Part shown: positions 26,479-35,433 of the stretch, one piece after another
How the letters are laid out: every line of letters starts with the position of its first letter
Position numbering within the stretch: position 1 is the first letter of the stretch
DNA from: Enterococcus_D sp050529585
GTDB taxonomy: Bacteria; Bacillota; Bacilli; Lactobacillales; Enterococcaceae
Direction: 5' to 3'
Assembly (NCBI RefSeq): GCF_050529585.1
Contig: NZ_CP172882.1
Coordinates: 2,790,001-2,854,000 of the forward strand
Length of the DNA: 64,000 nucleotides
Translations under genes and position numbers: made by a program
Notes under the pieces: generated by a model
Database searches by the model: none
Told to the model about the DNA's origin: nothing
The model's input: the letters and a program-made list of their open reading frames with translations, nothing else

Positions 26479-26507
26479 TTGACGACGCAATCGTTTGCGC
26501 TTATGAT
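26479..26507 (+). promoter_or_regulatory. malP promoter with operator in the spacer
   Basis: The -35 TTGACG (26479-26484) and -10 TATGAT (26502-26507) are 17 bases apart. The near-palindrome CGCAATCGTTTGCG (26486-26499) fills the spacer, so repressor and RNA polymerase binding should be mutually exclusive. Confidence 0.8.
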
Positions 26508-26540
26508 GAATTTATCATAAGAATTCTGGAGGGGTAGTTC

Positions 26541-28805
26541 ATGAAAAAAATTCAACGCTTGTTTGAAATCGATCCGTGGAAAATCGCCACGTCAACGTTA
26601 GATAAAGAAAACCGTCGCTTACAAGAATCATTAACCAGTATTGGTAACGGGTATATGGGGATGCGGGGTAATTTTGAGGAGCAGTATAGCAGTGACCATC
26701 ATTTAGGGACTTATATTGCAGGTGTTTGGTATCCAGACAAAACCCGCGTTGGCTGGTGGAAAAATGGCTACCCTGATTATTTCGGTAAAGTCATCAATGC
26801 GGTCAATTTTATTGCAATGGATCTGTATATCAATGATCAGCAGGTCGACCTTGCAAAAACCAGCCCCACTGATTTTCACTTAGAATTGGATATGCAGTCT
26901 GGTATTTTAAGCCGAACGTTCACGGTTTCTTTAGGGGGCGCGACCGTAAAATTTTCTTTTGAGCGTTTCTTAAGTATCGTCAAACGAGAACTTGCTCTGA
27001 TCAAGATGGAGGCAGAGGTTTTAGATGGCCACGCTGAGATCAAAATCGTTTCTAAACTAGATAACAACGTCCACAATGAAGACAGTAACTACGATGCGCG
27101 TTTTTGGGAAGAATTGGCCGATGGGAAGACGTCTGATTTCAGCTATTTAACGACGCGCACAGTAGAAAACAATTTTGATATTGAACAATTCACCGTTACT
27201 TCTGCGATGCATCATGATCAAACTCCGGAAGCATCGATGAAGAGTGAATTATGTGTTGCAGATACTTTCCGATTTACTGGTGAAGCGGGCGCAACCTTCT
27301 CTTTATTGAAAGAAGTATTGATTATCACAAGCCGTGATGTGCCAGCTCATGACCATCCTGCAAAAATCACAGAATTAGCTACATTGTATACTGGATCATA
27401 TGAAGATTTGCGAGAAGAACAAGTCAACGCTTGGAAAGCACGTTGGGCTTTGGCAGACGTGATCATCGAAGGAGATGCAGCAGCACAACAAGGGATTCGT
27501 TTTAATCTGTTCCAGTTATTCTCCACCTATTATGGGGAAGATGAGCGTTTGAATATTGGACCAAAAGGGTTCACAGGCGAAAAATATGGCGGGGCGACCT
27601 ATTGGGATACTGAAGCCTATGCTGTGCCATTGTACTTGGCATTAGCTAAACCGGAAGTTACCCGCAATCTATTGAAATATCGTCACAATCAGCTGCCTCA
27701 AGCCCACATCAATGCCCAAAAGCAAGGCTTGGCAGGCGCGTTATACCCAATGGTGACCTTTACTGGTATTGAATGTCACAATGAATGGGAAATCACCTTT
27801 GAAGAAATCCACCGTAATGGTGCGATTGCTTATGCCATTTATAATTATACGAATTATACTGGTGATACGAACTACTTGAAACAAGAAGGTTTGGAAGTAT
27901 TGACCGCGATTGCGCGTTTCTGGGCAGACCGTGTCCATTACTCTAAACGCAACCAAGCTTACATGATCCATGGCGTGACCGGCCCGAACGAATATGAAAA
28001 CAACATCAACAACAACTGGTACACCAATAAAATGGCGACTTGGGTCTTGACTTATACCTTAGAAAACTATAAAAAGTTCAAAGAAGAAACGAGTGTGACG
28101 ATTTCTGCAGAAGAACAGGCCAAATGGCAAGATATCATTGACAATATGTACTTCCCAGAAGATCAAGAACTAGGGATCTTCGTCCAACATGATACATTTT
28201 TGGACAAAGACCTAATGCCAGTGGCTGATTTAGATCCTGCACATTTGCCATTGAACCAAAACTGGTCTTGGGACCACATTTTGCGTTCTTGCTTCATCAA
28301 ACAAGCAGATGTCTTACAAGGTATTTATTTCTTTGGCGATCAATTTACTCAAGAAGAAAAACAACGCAACTTTGATTTCTACGAACCAATGACCGTTCAT
28401 GAATCTTCGTTGTCACCTAGTATCCATGCAATCTTAGCGGCAGAATTAGGGATGGAAGAAAAGGCCTTAGAAATGTACGAACGAACTGCGCGCCTTGATT
28501 TGGATAACTACAACAATGATACAGAAGACGGGCTGCACATCACCTCTATGACCGGCAGCTGGTTGGCGATCGTTCAAGGCTTTGCCCAAATGAAAACTGA
28601 TCATGATCATCTAGGGTTTGCGCCATTCTTACCAAGTACATGGCACAGTTATGCCTTCCATATCAATTACCGCGATCGTTTGATCTTTGTTTCTGTGAAC
28701 GATACAACTGTCACATTAAAGAAAATCTCCGGTGATACTTTGCCAATCAAATTATATGGTGAAGACTACATCTTAGAAGAAGAAGTAACAGCTGCCATCG
28801 TTTAA
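26541..28805 (+). CDS. malP: Maltose phosphorylase-type GH65 enzyme
   Basis: This 754-residue GH65 enzyme phosphorolyses maltose or maltose 6'-phosphate to beta-glucose 1-phosphate plus glucose or glucose 6-phosphate. The N-terminal beta-sandwich has SIGNGYMGMRGNF, and the (alpha/alpha)6 barrel has the general acid Glu484 in GVTGPNEYENN. The HESSLSPSIH phosphate-binding segment is near residue 616. It is divergent from malT, and malR follows, as in the enterococcal mal locus. A beta-phosphoglucomutase, needed to use the product, is not in this window. Trehalose or kojibiose phosphorylase activity cannot be excluded from sequence alone. Confidence 0.93.
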   Translation: MKKIQRLFEIDPWKIATSTLDKENRRLQESLTSIGNGYMGMRGNFEEQYSSDHHLGTYIAGVWYPDKTRVGWWKNGYPDYFGKVINAVNFIAMDLYINDQQVDLAKTSPTDFHLELDMQSGILSRTFTVSLGGATVKFSFERFLSIVKRELALIKMEAEVLDGHAEIKIVSKLDNNVHNEDSNYDARFWEELADGKTSDFSYLTTRTVENNFDIEQFTVTSAMHHDQTPEASMKSELCVADTFRFTGEAGATFSLLKEVLIITSRDVPAHDHPAKITELATLYTGSYEDLREEQVNAWKARWALADVIIEGDAAAQQGIRFNLFQLFSTYYGEDERLNIGPKGFTGEKYGGATYWDTEAYAVPLYLALAKPEVTRNLLKYRHNQLPQAHINAQKQGLAGALYPMVTFTGIECHNEWEITFEEIHRNGAIAYAIYNYTNYTGDTNYLKQEGLEVLTAIARFWADRVHYSKRNQAYMIHGVTGPNEYENNINNNWYTNKMATWVLTYTLENYKKFKEETSVTISAEEQAKWQDIIDNMYFPEDQELGIFVQHDTFLDKDLMPVADLDPAHLPLNQNWSWDHILRSCFIKQADVLQGIYFFGDQFTQEEKQRNFDFYEPMTVHESSLSPSIHAILAAELGMEEKALEMYERTARLDLDNYNNDTEDGLHITSMTGSWLAIVQGFAQMKTDHDHLGFAPFLPSTWHSYAFHINYRDRLIFVSVNDTTVTLKKISGDTLPIKLYGEDYILEEEVTAAIV

Positions 28806-28814
28806 GACATGACC

Positions 28815-28848
28815 GAAAGAAGAAATGTGCGCATTTCTTCTTTCTTTT
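28815..28848 (+). terminator. Terminator of malP
   Basis: A 13-base stem (28815-28827 with 28832-28844) precedes a short T-rich tail, so malR may be transcribed mainly from its own promoter. Confidence 0.75.
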
Positions 28849-28910
28849 GATTGGTCCTACCATTCCAATCCCACTTTATGATACTATAAGCTAAAAAAGG
28901 AGGAGAAGCA

Positions 28911-29936
28911 GTGAGTATAACGGTCAAAGATGTGGCCAAAAAAGCTGGGGTTGCTACCTCTACGGTCTCCCGTGTCGTCAACAATCATCCAAGTATATCA
29001 GAAGATACCAAAAAGAAAGTCCGCAAAGTGATGGCAGACATGGGGTATGTCCCCAATCTGGCTGCCCGAAATCTGGGCAAACAAATTTCCAGTGCCATCG
29101 GTGTGATTTTGCCCCCACTGGATTCTAAAGAACGGCTAGGCAATCCATTTTATTTAGAAACCATTGAAGCCATCAACGAAGAGGCCCGCCACCACCAAAT
29201 GACAGTTGCTGTTGCCTCTGCCCGAGATTTCGATACATTATTAAAGAACGTTGAACGCATGCATCTGCAAAAACAAGTCGATGGCTTCATTCTCGTTTAT
29301 TCCGATGAAAAAGATCCCATCATTGACTATTTGGTCGACAAAGAAGTTCCTTTCACATTGATTGGCCAGCCATACAGCAACGAAGACAAAATCGTTTTTG
29401 TCGATAATGACAACCAACTGCTTGGAAAACAAGCGACTGAGCATTTGATTGCCCAAGGGCATACCCATATTTTATTTGCGACCAACACAACCCATGAAAA
29501 CCTTTATTTCGAGCGTTTTTTTGGGTATCAAAAAGCGATGATGCTGGCAAACTTGCCTTTTTATCCTGCACTGACTTTTGAAAAAGCGGAGGATTATGTG
29601 ACTTTTGAAGAAATCATTAAAGATACGCAAGCAACTGCTATTGTAGTGATCGATGATCTTTTTGCTGTCCGCATTATCCAATTAGCAGAAATGTATGGGA
29701 TCAAAGTACCTGATGACTTATCTGTGATCAGTTTCAACAATTCGATTTTTGCCACATTGACACATCCTTACCTGACCAGTATCGATATCAATATTGTGTC
29801 CTTAGGCAAGATTGCTACTGAACGATTGATGGCTCAATTGAATCACGAAGATTCCAACGGGGTGCAATTGGTCGTACCGCATAAGCTGATCAAACGCGAG
29901 ACTGTCTTGAACTTGCATCATGTGAACCATGGATGA
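28911..29936 (+). CDS. malR: MalR, LacI-family repressor of the maltose genes
   Basis: This is a 341-residue LacI/GalR regulator. The N-terminal HTH (VKDVAKKAGVATSTVSRVVNN) and hinge cover residues 1-60, and a periplasmic-binding-protein-like effector domain follows. It starts at a GTG with AAAGGAGG upstream. Its position after malP suggests it controls malT and malP through the CGCAATCG-containing palindromes between them. The usual malB and malM genes between malP and malR in E. faecalis (recalled) are absent here. Confidence 0.88.
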   Translation: MSITVKDVAKKAGVATSTVSRVVNNHPSISEDTKKKVRKVMADMGYVPNLAARNLGKQISSAIGVILPPLDSKERLGNPFYLETIEAINEEARHHQMTVAVASARDFDTLLKNVERMHLQKQVDGFILVYSDEKDPIIDYLVDKEVPFTLIGQPYSNEDKIVFVDNDNQLLGKQATEHLIAQGHTHILFATNTTHENLYFERFFGYQKAMMLANLPFYPALTFEKAEDYVTFEEIIKDTQATAIVVIDDLFAVRIIQLAEMYGIKVPDDLSVISFNNSIFATLTHPYLTSIDINIVSLGKIATERLMAQLNHEDSNGVQLVVPHKLIKRETVLNLHHVNHG

Positions 29937-29970
29937 TCAATAATCTACACAAAAAGAACACCGCAAAAAA

Positions 29971-30006
29971 AGCGGCACCAAATCATCATTTGGTGCTGCT
30001 TTTTTT
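29971..30006. terminator. Bidirectional terminator between malR and prs2
   Basis: A near-perfect 13-base stem, AGCGGCACCAAAT with its complement (29971-30000), is flanked by A and T runs. Confidence 0.9.
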
Positions 30007-30016
30007 AAGTTATCAG

Positions 30017-30982
30017 TTATTTATAGTCTTTGCTTTCTAAACGGAACAATGGACTCATCGGTGTATTTTCATGGATCCGTTTGACCGCTTCACCCATTAG
30101 CTCTGCACATGAGATATAGAACAATTTTTCTGGGTGACGGGCGTCATCTGTCCAACAAGAATCAGTGACACAAATATGTTCGATCATCGATTCATCAAGG
30201 ATCTTTTTGGCTGGAGGTGAAAGTAAGGCATGAGAGGCACAAGCATATATTTCGGTCGCCCCTGCTTCTTTCAATAGTTCTGCAGCTTTTGCCAACGTAC
30301 TACCAGTGTTCAAAATGTCATCGACCAAAATACACTTTTTGCCTACGACATCTCCGATAACATAGCCGCCTTCAGCTTCATCCTGATCAACGATCGCGAT
30401 TGCTGTATCCAAATATTCTGCCAAACTTCTGGTTCTTTGCACGCCGCTGTTTTTTGGTGAAACAACGACATATTCATCTCCGGTCATCCCTTGTTGGCGG
30501 TAATAATGGGCAAATAAAGGAATCGTAAATAAATTATCGACTGGAATATCGAAAAATCCTTGCACTTGGACTGCATGGAGATCTAAAGTCAGTATGCGTG
30601 AAGCGCCTGCTTCTACCAACATATTGGCGATCAATTTGGCTGTGATCGGTTCATGCGGATTCGCCGTACGGTCTTGACGGGCATAGGCATAATAAGGTAA
30701 GACCACGTTAATGGTTTTTGCACTAGCTCGCTTCATCGCATCGATCATGATCAACAATTCTAAATAATGGTCATTAACGGGTTCATTGGTCGACTGAATG
30801 ATATAAATGTGATCACCACGGACACTTTCTTCAATATTGATGGCGATTTCTCCATCACTAAATTGTGTAACTTTCGATTTTCCTAGTTCCGTTCCAAAAA
30901 CTTTCGCAATTTTCTCTGCCAATGGTACATTGCCATTCAAACTAAAAATTTTTAACGAACTATCTTTATAACTCTCGCCCAT
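30017..30982 (-). CDS. prs2: Ribose-phosphate pyrophosphokinase (second, divergent type)
   Basis: This enzyme makes PRPP from ribose 5-phosphate and ATP, supplying nucleotide, NAD and amino acid synthesis. It is 322 residues from the ATG at 30982, which has GGAGG close upstream. The motifs are FSDGEIAIN, the ATP-binding YYAYARQDR, DLHAVQVQGFFDIPVD and the PRPP loop CILVDDILNTGST. The DLHA-V-QVQ and VDDILNTGST variants differ from the usual bacterial DLHAGQIQ and VDDMIDTAGT. This fits the second PRPP synthetase of lactic acid bacteria rather than the housekeeping copy. Confidence 0.92.
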   Translation of the reverse strand: MGESYKDSSLKIFSLNGNVPLAEKIAKVFGTELGKSKVTQFSDGEIAINIEESVRGDHIYIIQSTNEPVNDHYLELLIMIDAMKRASAKTINVVLPYYAYARQDRTANPHEPITAKLIANMLVEAGASRILTLDLHAVQVQGFFDIPVDNLFTIPLFAHYYRQQGMTGDEYVVVSPKNSGVQRTRSLAEYLDTAIAIVDQDEAEGGYVIGDVVGKKCILVDDILNTGSTLAKAAELLKEAGATEIYACASHALLSPPAKKILDESMIEHICVTDSCWTDDARHPEKLFYISCAELMGEAVKRIHENTPMSPLFRLESKDYK

Positions 30983-31015
30983 GATTGCCTCCAATGAATA
31001 TGGTTATTTTTATCT

Positions 31016-31044
31016 ATTCTAGCATATTTCTATCTTATTTTTAA
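31016..31044 (-). promoter_or_regulatory. Promoter of prs2
   Basis: On the minus strand, -35 TTAAAA (31039-31044) and -10 TAGAAT (31016-31021) are 17 bases apart, in the short gap before prs2. Confidence 0.55.
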
Positions 31045-31053
31045 GTCTCACAT

Positions 31054-31593
31054 TCAGGGCAACGTTACTGTGCCGTTGACCCAACTTGCTGGAATCACTT
31101 TTTTATAGTTTCCCCAGTTGTCATGGACTTTAAAGAACCGTTCTCCCGCTGCTGTCTCTTGATAGGCGTACGCGACTACCCAATGATTGCCATAGGTACT
31201 GCCTAAAGGTTTTAATATCCCGATGATGACAGGTTTTCCTTGATCGATGCGCTTGCAAGCCCGTTGCCAACCACCGATCATGGTTGCGCGCCCGCGATAC
31301 GGCAATTGAAAGTGATCAAAATAGCGGCTCAAGCCATGGGCAACTTGCCAAGCAATCGTCGGCATCCCATGTGGTTGGATCGTCATCCGCAAAAATTCTG
31401 TCACAGCAGTGAGATCTCGTTGATGTTTTTTTCGAAATGCTTTAGGAATGATCGATTCGTCGATATAATCTTGATAATAAGCCAAAAAAACAGCAGCTGC
31501 ATACGTTCCGCATAAATAACCAGATGGGGTGACCCACTGCCGATACAAACGAAACCGTTCCTCTGGGATGCCTTGCCATACGGATTCATCCAT
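31054..31593 (-). CDS. Papain-like (C39-like) cysteine peptidase-fold protein
   Basis: This is a 179-residue protein with a candidate catalytic triad: Cys28 in GYLCGTYAAAVFL, a later His in GNHWVVAYAYQ, and Asp/Asn in HDNWGNY. That order and spacing are typical of C39-like papain folds. There is no signal peptide or membrane segment, so it would be cytoplasmic, or exported by an unusual route. I do not recognise a named family or substrate. It is monocistronic between prs2 and pepO, with its own GGAAGGTG ribosome binding site. Function is unknown. Confidence 0.7.
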   Translation of the reverse strand: MDESVWQGIPEERFRLYRQWVTPSGYLCGTYAAAVFLAYYQDYIDESIIPKAFRKKHQRDLTAVTEFLRMTIQPHGMPTIAWQVAHGLSRYFDHFQLPYRGRATMIGGWQRACKRIDQGKPVIIGILKPLGSTYGNHWVVAYAYQETAAGERFFKVHDNWGNYKKVIPASWVNGTVTLP

Positions 31594-31732
31594 CTAAATC
31601 ACCTTCCTTTTCTCCTATTATACCTTAGATTCCCCAGCAGACTGTTGGGAATCTCTTTTTCCCAAAAAAACTTTTCTTTGCGTCCTTTTGATTTTTGTTT
31701 CATAATAGGGGAAAGCGAGAGGAGCGAAAGAC

Positions 31733-33625
31733 ATGACAACCCTGTTAAAAGATGATTTTTATGATTATGTAAATGGAGAGTGGATGGAAACTGCAGTGAT
31801 TCCTGCTGACAAACCTGCTACAGGTGGATTTCAAGATTTAGTAGATGGCATTGATACTTTGATGATCTCCGAATTCGAGAATATGGCCAAAGATGACCAT
31901 GCAACACCAAAAGGCCGAATGAAAGATGCTGTGGCTTTTTACCGCTTAGCAAGCGACTTTTCAACACGTGATACTGCGGGCGGTGCAGAAGTCTTGCCGA
32001 TTCTAGCAAAAATCGAAGCCTTATCTTCCTATGAAGATTTGAATCAACAACTTGACCAATTTATTTTAGACGGCATGGCATTACCTTTCCAATTTGATGT
32101 CGATTCTGACATGAAAAATGCCAAAATGAATACCCTATTGGTTTATCCTCCAGGAACGATTTTACCAGATAAAACCTATTATACAGATAATCCGCAAGCA
32201 GAAGAAATGCTGCAAGTCTATTTCGATGCAGCGGTTAAATTACTGGTGGCTTATGGTAAAGACCAAGCAACAGCCGAAGCATTGGTGGAACAAGCGATCG
32301 CTTTTGATAAATTGATTGCGCCCCATGTACGGAGTGCTGAAGAAAGTGCGGATTACAGCAAAAATTATAACCCGCAAACTTTAGATACCTTTGCAGCCCA
32401 TTCCTCCCATATCGATTTCAAAACAACATTGACTGCGTTGTTGTCTGCCGCACCAGAGTCGTTGATCGTCACAGAGCCCGACTATTTTGACGCTTTCGAT
32501 CTTATCGTCTCTCTTAGTCATTTTGAATTATTGAAAGGGTGGATGATCGTCAACCAAAGTCTAAAATATACGGCCTATTTAAGTGAAGAGATTCGCCAGT
32601 TAGGTGGTACCTATAGCCGTTATTTATCTGGTATCGACGAAGCAATGCCCCAGCAAAAAGCGGCTTACTATCTGACGATTGGTCAATTTAGCCAAGTGAT
32701 CGGTGATTATTACGGACGGAAATACTTTGGGGAGACCGCCAAAAACGATGTCAAACATATGGTAGAAACCATGATTGGTGTCTATCAAGACCGCTTGACC
32801 AACAATACATGGCTCAGCCAGAAAACCCGTGAAAAAGCGATCATAAAACTAAATAATCTGGGCATCCATGTTGGATATCCAGATCAAATTCCGGCGATCT
32901 ATGATCAATTTCGTACAGATGCAGCTTCTTCTCTATTGCAAAACGCTTTGCGCTTTGGCCGTTTGTTGCGTGAAGACAGCTTCAAAAAATGGCAGCAACC
33001 AGTTGACCGCGATGAATGGGAAATGTCAGCAGCTACAGTCAATGCCTACTACCATCCATTCAAAAATGTGATTGTTTTCCCGGCAGCGATTTTACAAGCA
33101 CCATTTTATAGCCTAAACCAATCTTCAAGCGCCAATTATGGCGGGATCGGTGCGGTCATTGCCCATGAGATTTCTCATGCATTTGACAACAATGGCGCCA
33201 AATTTGATGAATTTGGCAATCTGAACAATTGGTGGACGGACGAGGACTTGGCGCACTTTGAAACACTGGCTCAAGACATGATCGCCGCATTTGATGGTGT
33301 GCCATTTGCTGGCGGAACCGTCAATGGGACTTTGACCGTTTCTGAAAACATCGCCGATGCAGGCGGTCTGAGTTGTGCTTTAGAGGCAGCTGAGAAAGAA
33401 GCTGACGTATCGCTAGAAGATTTCTTTATCAATTGGGCGAAGATTTGGCGTACCAAAGCCAAAGAGCAGTATCAACAATTACTACTCTCTATTGATGTCC
33501 ATGGACCAGCCAAACTTAGAGCCAATCTGCAAGTCCAAAATATCGATGCCTTTTATACAACTTTCGATATCAAACCAGGCGACCCCATGTACCTTGCCCC
33601 AGAAAAACGGGTCCATATTTGGTAA
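31733..33625 (+). CDS. pepO: PepO, M13-family neprilysin-like endopeptidase
   Basis: This is a 630-residue zinc metallo-endopeptidase (M13). The zinc motif HEISH is at residues 478-482, and ENIADAGG supplies the third ligand Glu538. NAYYHPFKNVIVFPAAILQAPFY is the substrate-binding strand region. There is no signal peptide, so, as with lactococcal PepO, it is probably cytoplasmic and degrades oligopeptides. The ATG follows GAGAGGAG. It is monocistronic, with a terminator at its 3' end. Confidence 0.95.
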   Translation: MTTLLKDDFYDYVNGEWMETAVIPADKPATGGFQDLVDGIDTLMISEFENMAKDDHATPKGRMKDAVAFYRLASDFSTRDTAGGAEVLPILAKIEALSSYEDLNQQLDQFILDGMALPFQFDVDSDMKNAKMNTLLVYPPGTILPDKTYYTDNPQAEEMLQVYFDAAVKLLVAYGKDQATAEALVEQAIAFDKLIAPHVRSAEESADYSKNYNPQTLDTFAAHSSHIDFKTTLTALLSAAPESLIVTEPDYFDAFDLIVSLSHFELLKGWMIVNQSLKYTAYLSEEIRQLGGTYSRYLSGIDEAMPQQKAAYYLTIGQFSQVIGDYYGRKYFGETAKNDVKHMVETMIGVYQDRLTNNTWLSQKTREKAIIKLNNLGIHVGYPDQIPAIYDQFRTDAASSLLQNALRFGRLLREDSFKKWQQPVDRDEWEMSAATVNAYYHPFKNVIVFPAAILQAPFYSLNQSSSANYGGIGAVIAHEISHAFDNNGAKFDEFGNLNNWWTDEDLAHFETLAQDMIAAFDGVPFAGGTVNGTLTVSENIADAGGLSCALEAAEKEADVSLEDFFINWAKIWRTKAKEQYQQLLLSIDVHGPAKLRANLQVQNIDAFYTTFDIKPGDPMYLAPEKRVHIW

Positions 33626-33626
33626 A

Positions 33627-33681
33627 AAAACATACATCACGGAAATGGTTGTTCAGCCATTCCTGTGATGTATATTTTTCT
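33627..33681. terminator. Bidirectional terminator after pepO
   Basis: An imperfect long hairpin (CATACATCAC ... GTGATGTAT with an inner AATGG/CCATT stem) is flanked by an A-run and a T-run. It ends pepO and the convergent mtnN operon. Confidence 0.75.
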
Positions 33682-33701
33682 TCAATCTTATTTTGTCGGT
33701 C

Positions 33702-34001
33702 TCACTGATTCAAGGCTTTTTTGAGCATTGCAATGACTGAATCAAATTGGGAATGATCTTTGACGACTTGATCGGCTTTTTGCCGATTGCCGCGATCTTT
33801 CAAGAAGTCCATGATTTGCCCTTCATCTTTGATACCTAATTTGGCCATAAAGGCTTCTAGGTTAGCAAAATCAGTATATTTTTTCAAAAAGTCATTGTTC
33901 AACAGCCCGTTAATATCCAGATTTCCTTTTTGATACGCTTGATATAAACCTGTCAATTCACTAAAACTAAAATTTTCTTTTAATTGATCCATCCATCCCA
34001 T
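33702..34001 (-). CDS. Small helical protein of unknown function
   Basis: This is a 99-residue, mostly helical, soluble protein with no cysteines, signal peptide or membrane segment. The repeated short hydrophobic helices suggest a compact bundle. The ATG at 34001 has AAGGAGG seven bases upstream, within the end of the nicotinamidase gene, so it is cotranscribed and probably translationally coupled with it. I do not recognise the family. Confidence 0.7.
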   Translation of the reverse strand: MGWMDQLKENFSFSELTGLYQAYQKGNLDINGLLNNDFLKKYTDFANLEAFMAKLGIKDEGQIMDFLKDRGNRQKADQVVKDHSQFDSVIAMLKKALNQ

Positions 34002-34003
34002 GA

Positions 34004-34561
34004 TCACGCCTCCTTAGAAATGATTTTGGCACCCAATGTCTGCTCAAAATGCCGCAACGCCCATTCATGTCCAACAGCATCAAAACTTGCGACTGCATCT
34101 GCATCGATCACCAAACGATACCCTAAATTATACGCGTCTACGGCGGTATGAAGTATACAAATATCGGTACAAACACCTGTTAAATACAACTCAGTGATAC
34201 CGCGCTCCCGCAAACGAATATCTAAATCAGTTCCGCTAAATGCCGAATAATGGCGCTTGTCGATCCAGTAAACATTTGCACGGTCTTGATTCTCTTCATA
34301 CAGTGGCGCCAACCTACCATAAAGCGCCCTGCCACTAGTGCCTGCTATGTTGTGTGGTGGAAACAACCGACTTTCTGGATGGTAGTGATCGTCAGAATCA
34401 TGGCGATCAATGGCAAAAACAACATAGTCTCCTGCTTCGATAAATGCTTGGGTCTGAGCGACCAATCGTTCTTCAATGGCTTGCCCTGCTTTCCCTGTGG
34501 TCAAACGTCCTTCATCTGCGACAAAATCAACTGTATAATCAATAGACAACAATGCTTTCAT
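34004..34561 (-). CDS. pncA: Nicotinamidase/isochorismatase-family hydrolase (PncA type)
   Basis: This is a 185-residue cysteine hydrolase that probably deamidates nicotinamide to nicotinate for NAD salvage. The triad is visible as Asp8 (LSIDYTVDF), Lys102 (DKRHYSAF) and Cys131 (GVCTDICIL), and the metal site is in DRHDSDDHYHPES. The ATG at 34561 has GGAGG six bases upstream. An ATG two codons earlier abuts that site. It lies 34 bases downstream of mtnN, in an operon mtnN-pncA-small protein. Confidence 0.88.
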   Translation of the reverse strand: MKALLSIDYTVDFVADEGRLTTGKAGQAIEERLVAQTQAFIEAGDYVVFAIDRHDSDDHYHPESRLFPPHNIAGTSGRALYGRLAPLYEENQDRANVYWIDKRHYSAFSGTDLDIRLRERGITELYLTGVCTDICILHTAVDAYNLGYRLVIDADAVASFDAVGHEWALRHFEQTLGAKIISKEA

Positions 34562-34595
34562 AGGCATCCTCCTTTATCATCTGCTGCGTGCATGA

Positions 34596-35291
34596 TCACT
34601 TTAATTTCTTTACAAATGCCAATACCATTTCCGCCGAACGTTTGCCGGCGTCTAAAATAAATTCATCAAAGGATTGGGTGGCGTCATGATCCGCCGTATC
34701 GCTGATGGCACGAACGATCAAAAAAGGTACGTTGAATTGTTGCGCAGTTTGGGCAATTGCTGCTCCTTCCATCTCACACGCCAACGCATCAGGAAAATGC
34801 CCCAAGATTTCAGAGACTTTTTGGGGATCATTGATAAAACTGTCTCCGGTAACGATCAACCCATTTTTCACAGTGTGCTTGGTGGCCTCTGCCGCTTTTG
34901 TCATTTCGCTGATCAAGTACCGACTCGCTTCATAATACAAAGGCATTCCACCAGGTAATTGGCCGTAAGCATAGCCAAACCCTGTCACATCAACATCAAA
35001 ATACGCTACTTTATCCGAGAGAACCACATCCCCCACTTGCAAACCTGCACCAATACCACCAGCAGATCCCGTATTGATCACCATATTGACACCATATTGC
35101 TGAATCAACAGACTAGTGGTGATCGAAGCCAATACTTTACCGATACCAGAACGAACGACGATCACTTCATGATTGCCGATGCTCCCCGAAATAAACAACG
35201 CACCGCCTCTTTCCCATGACAATGGTGCAGCTAATTGTTCTCTTAGTGCTTTGATTTCTTCATCCATTGCACCAATAATGCCTATCTTCAT
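34596..35291 (-). CDS. mtnN: 5'-methylthioadenosine/S-adenosylhomocysteine nucleosidase
   Basis: MtnN (Pfs) cleaves adenine from MTA and SAH, recycling methionine and feeding AI-2 synthesis with LuxS. The 231-residue length is normal. The catalytic residues are visible as Glu in GAMDEEI near the N terminus, the ACEMEGAAIAQ substrate segment, and Asp197 in AISDTADHDA. AGGAGG precedes the ATG. It heads a three-gene unit with a nicotinamidase. Confidence 0.95.
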   Translation of the reverse strand: MKIGIIGAMDEEIKALREQLAAPLSWERGGALFISGSIGNHEVIVVRSGIGKVLASITTSLLIQQYGVNMVINTGSAGGIGAGLQVGDVVLSDKVAYFDVDVTGFGYAYGQLPGGMPLYYEASRYLISEMTKAAEATKHTVKNGLIVTGDSFINDPQKVSEILGHFPDALACEMEGAAIAQTAQQFNVPFLIVRAISDTADHDATQSFDEFILDAGKRSAEMVLAFVKKLK

Positions 35292-35433
35292 ACATATATC
35301 CTCCTCAAAAAACTCGCTGGATCACGCAGAACAACTGCAACAAATCGCGCTTACTGATGGACTGCGTTCTTCTCTTTTATGATAAACTAGTTTTATTGAA
35401 AGGAACAGTTTTTTGTCACCATAAGGAGGAGCT

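Noticed and set aside
26486..26499. Reading the malP palindrome as a CcpA cre site
   Set aside because: Only about 10 of 14 positions fit the cre consensus, whereas the sequence recurs at malT as a different palindrome, so MalR is preferred.
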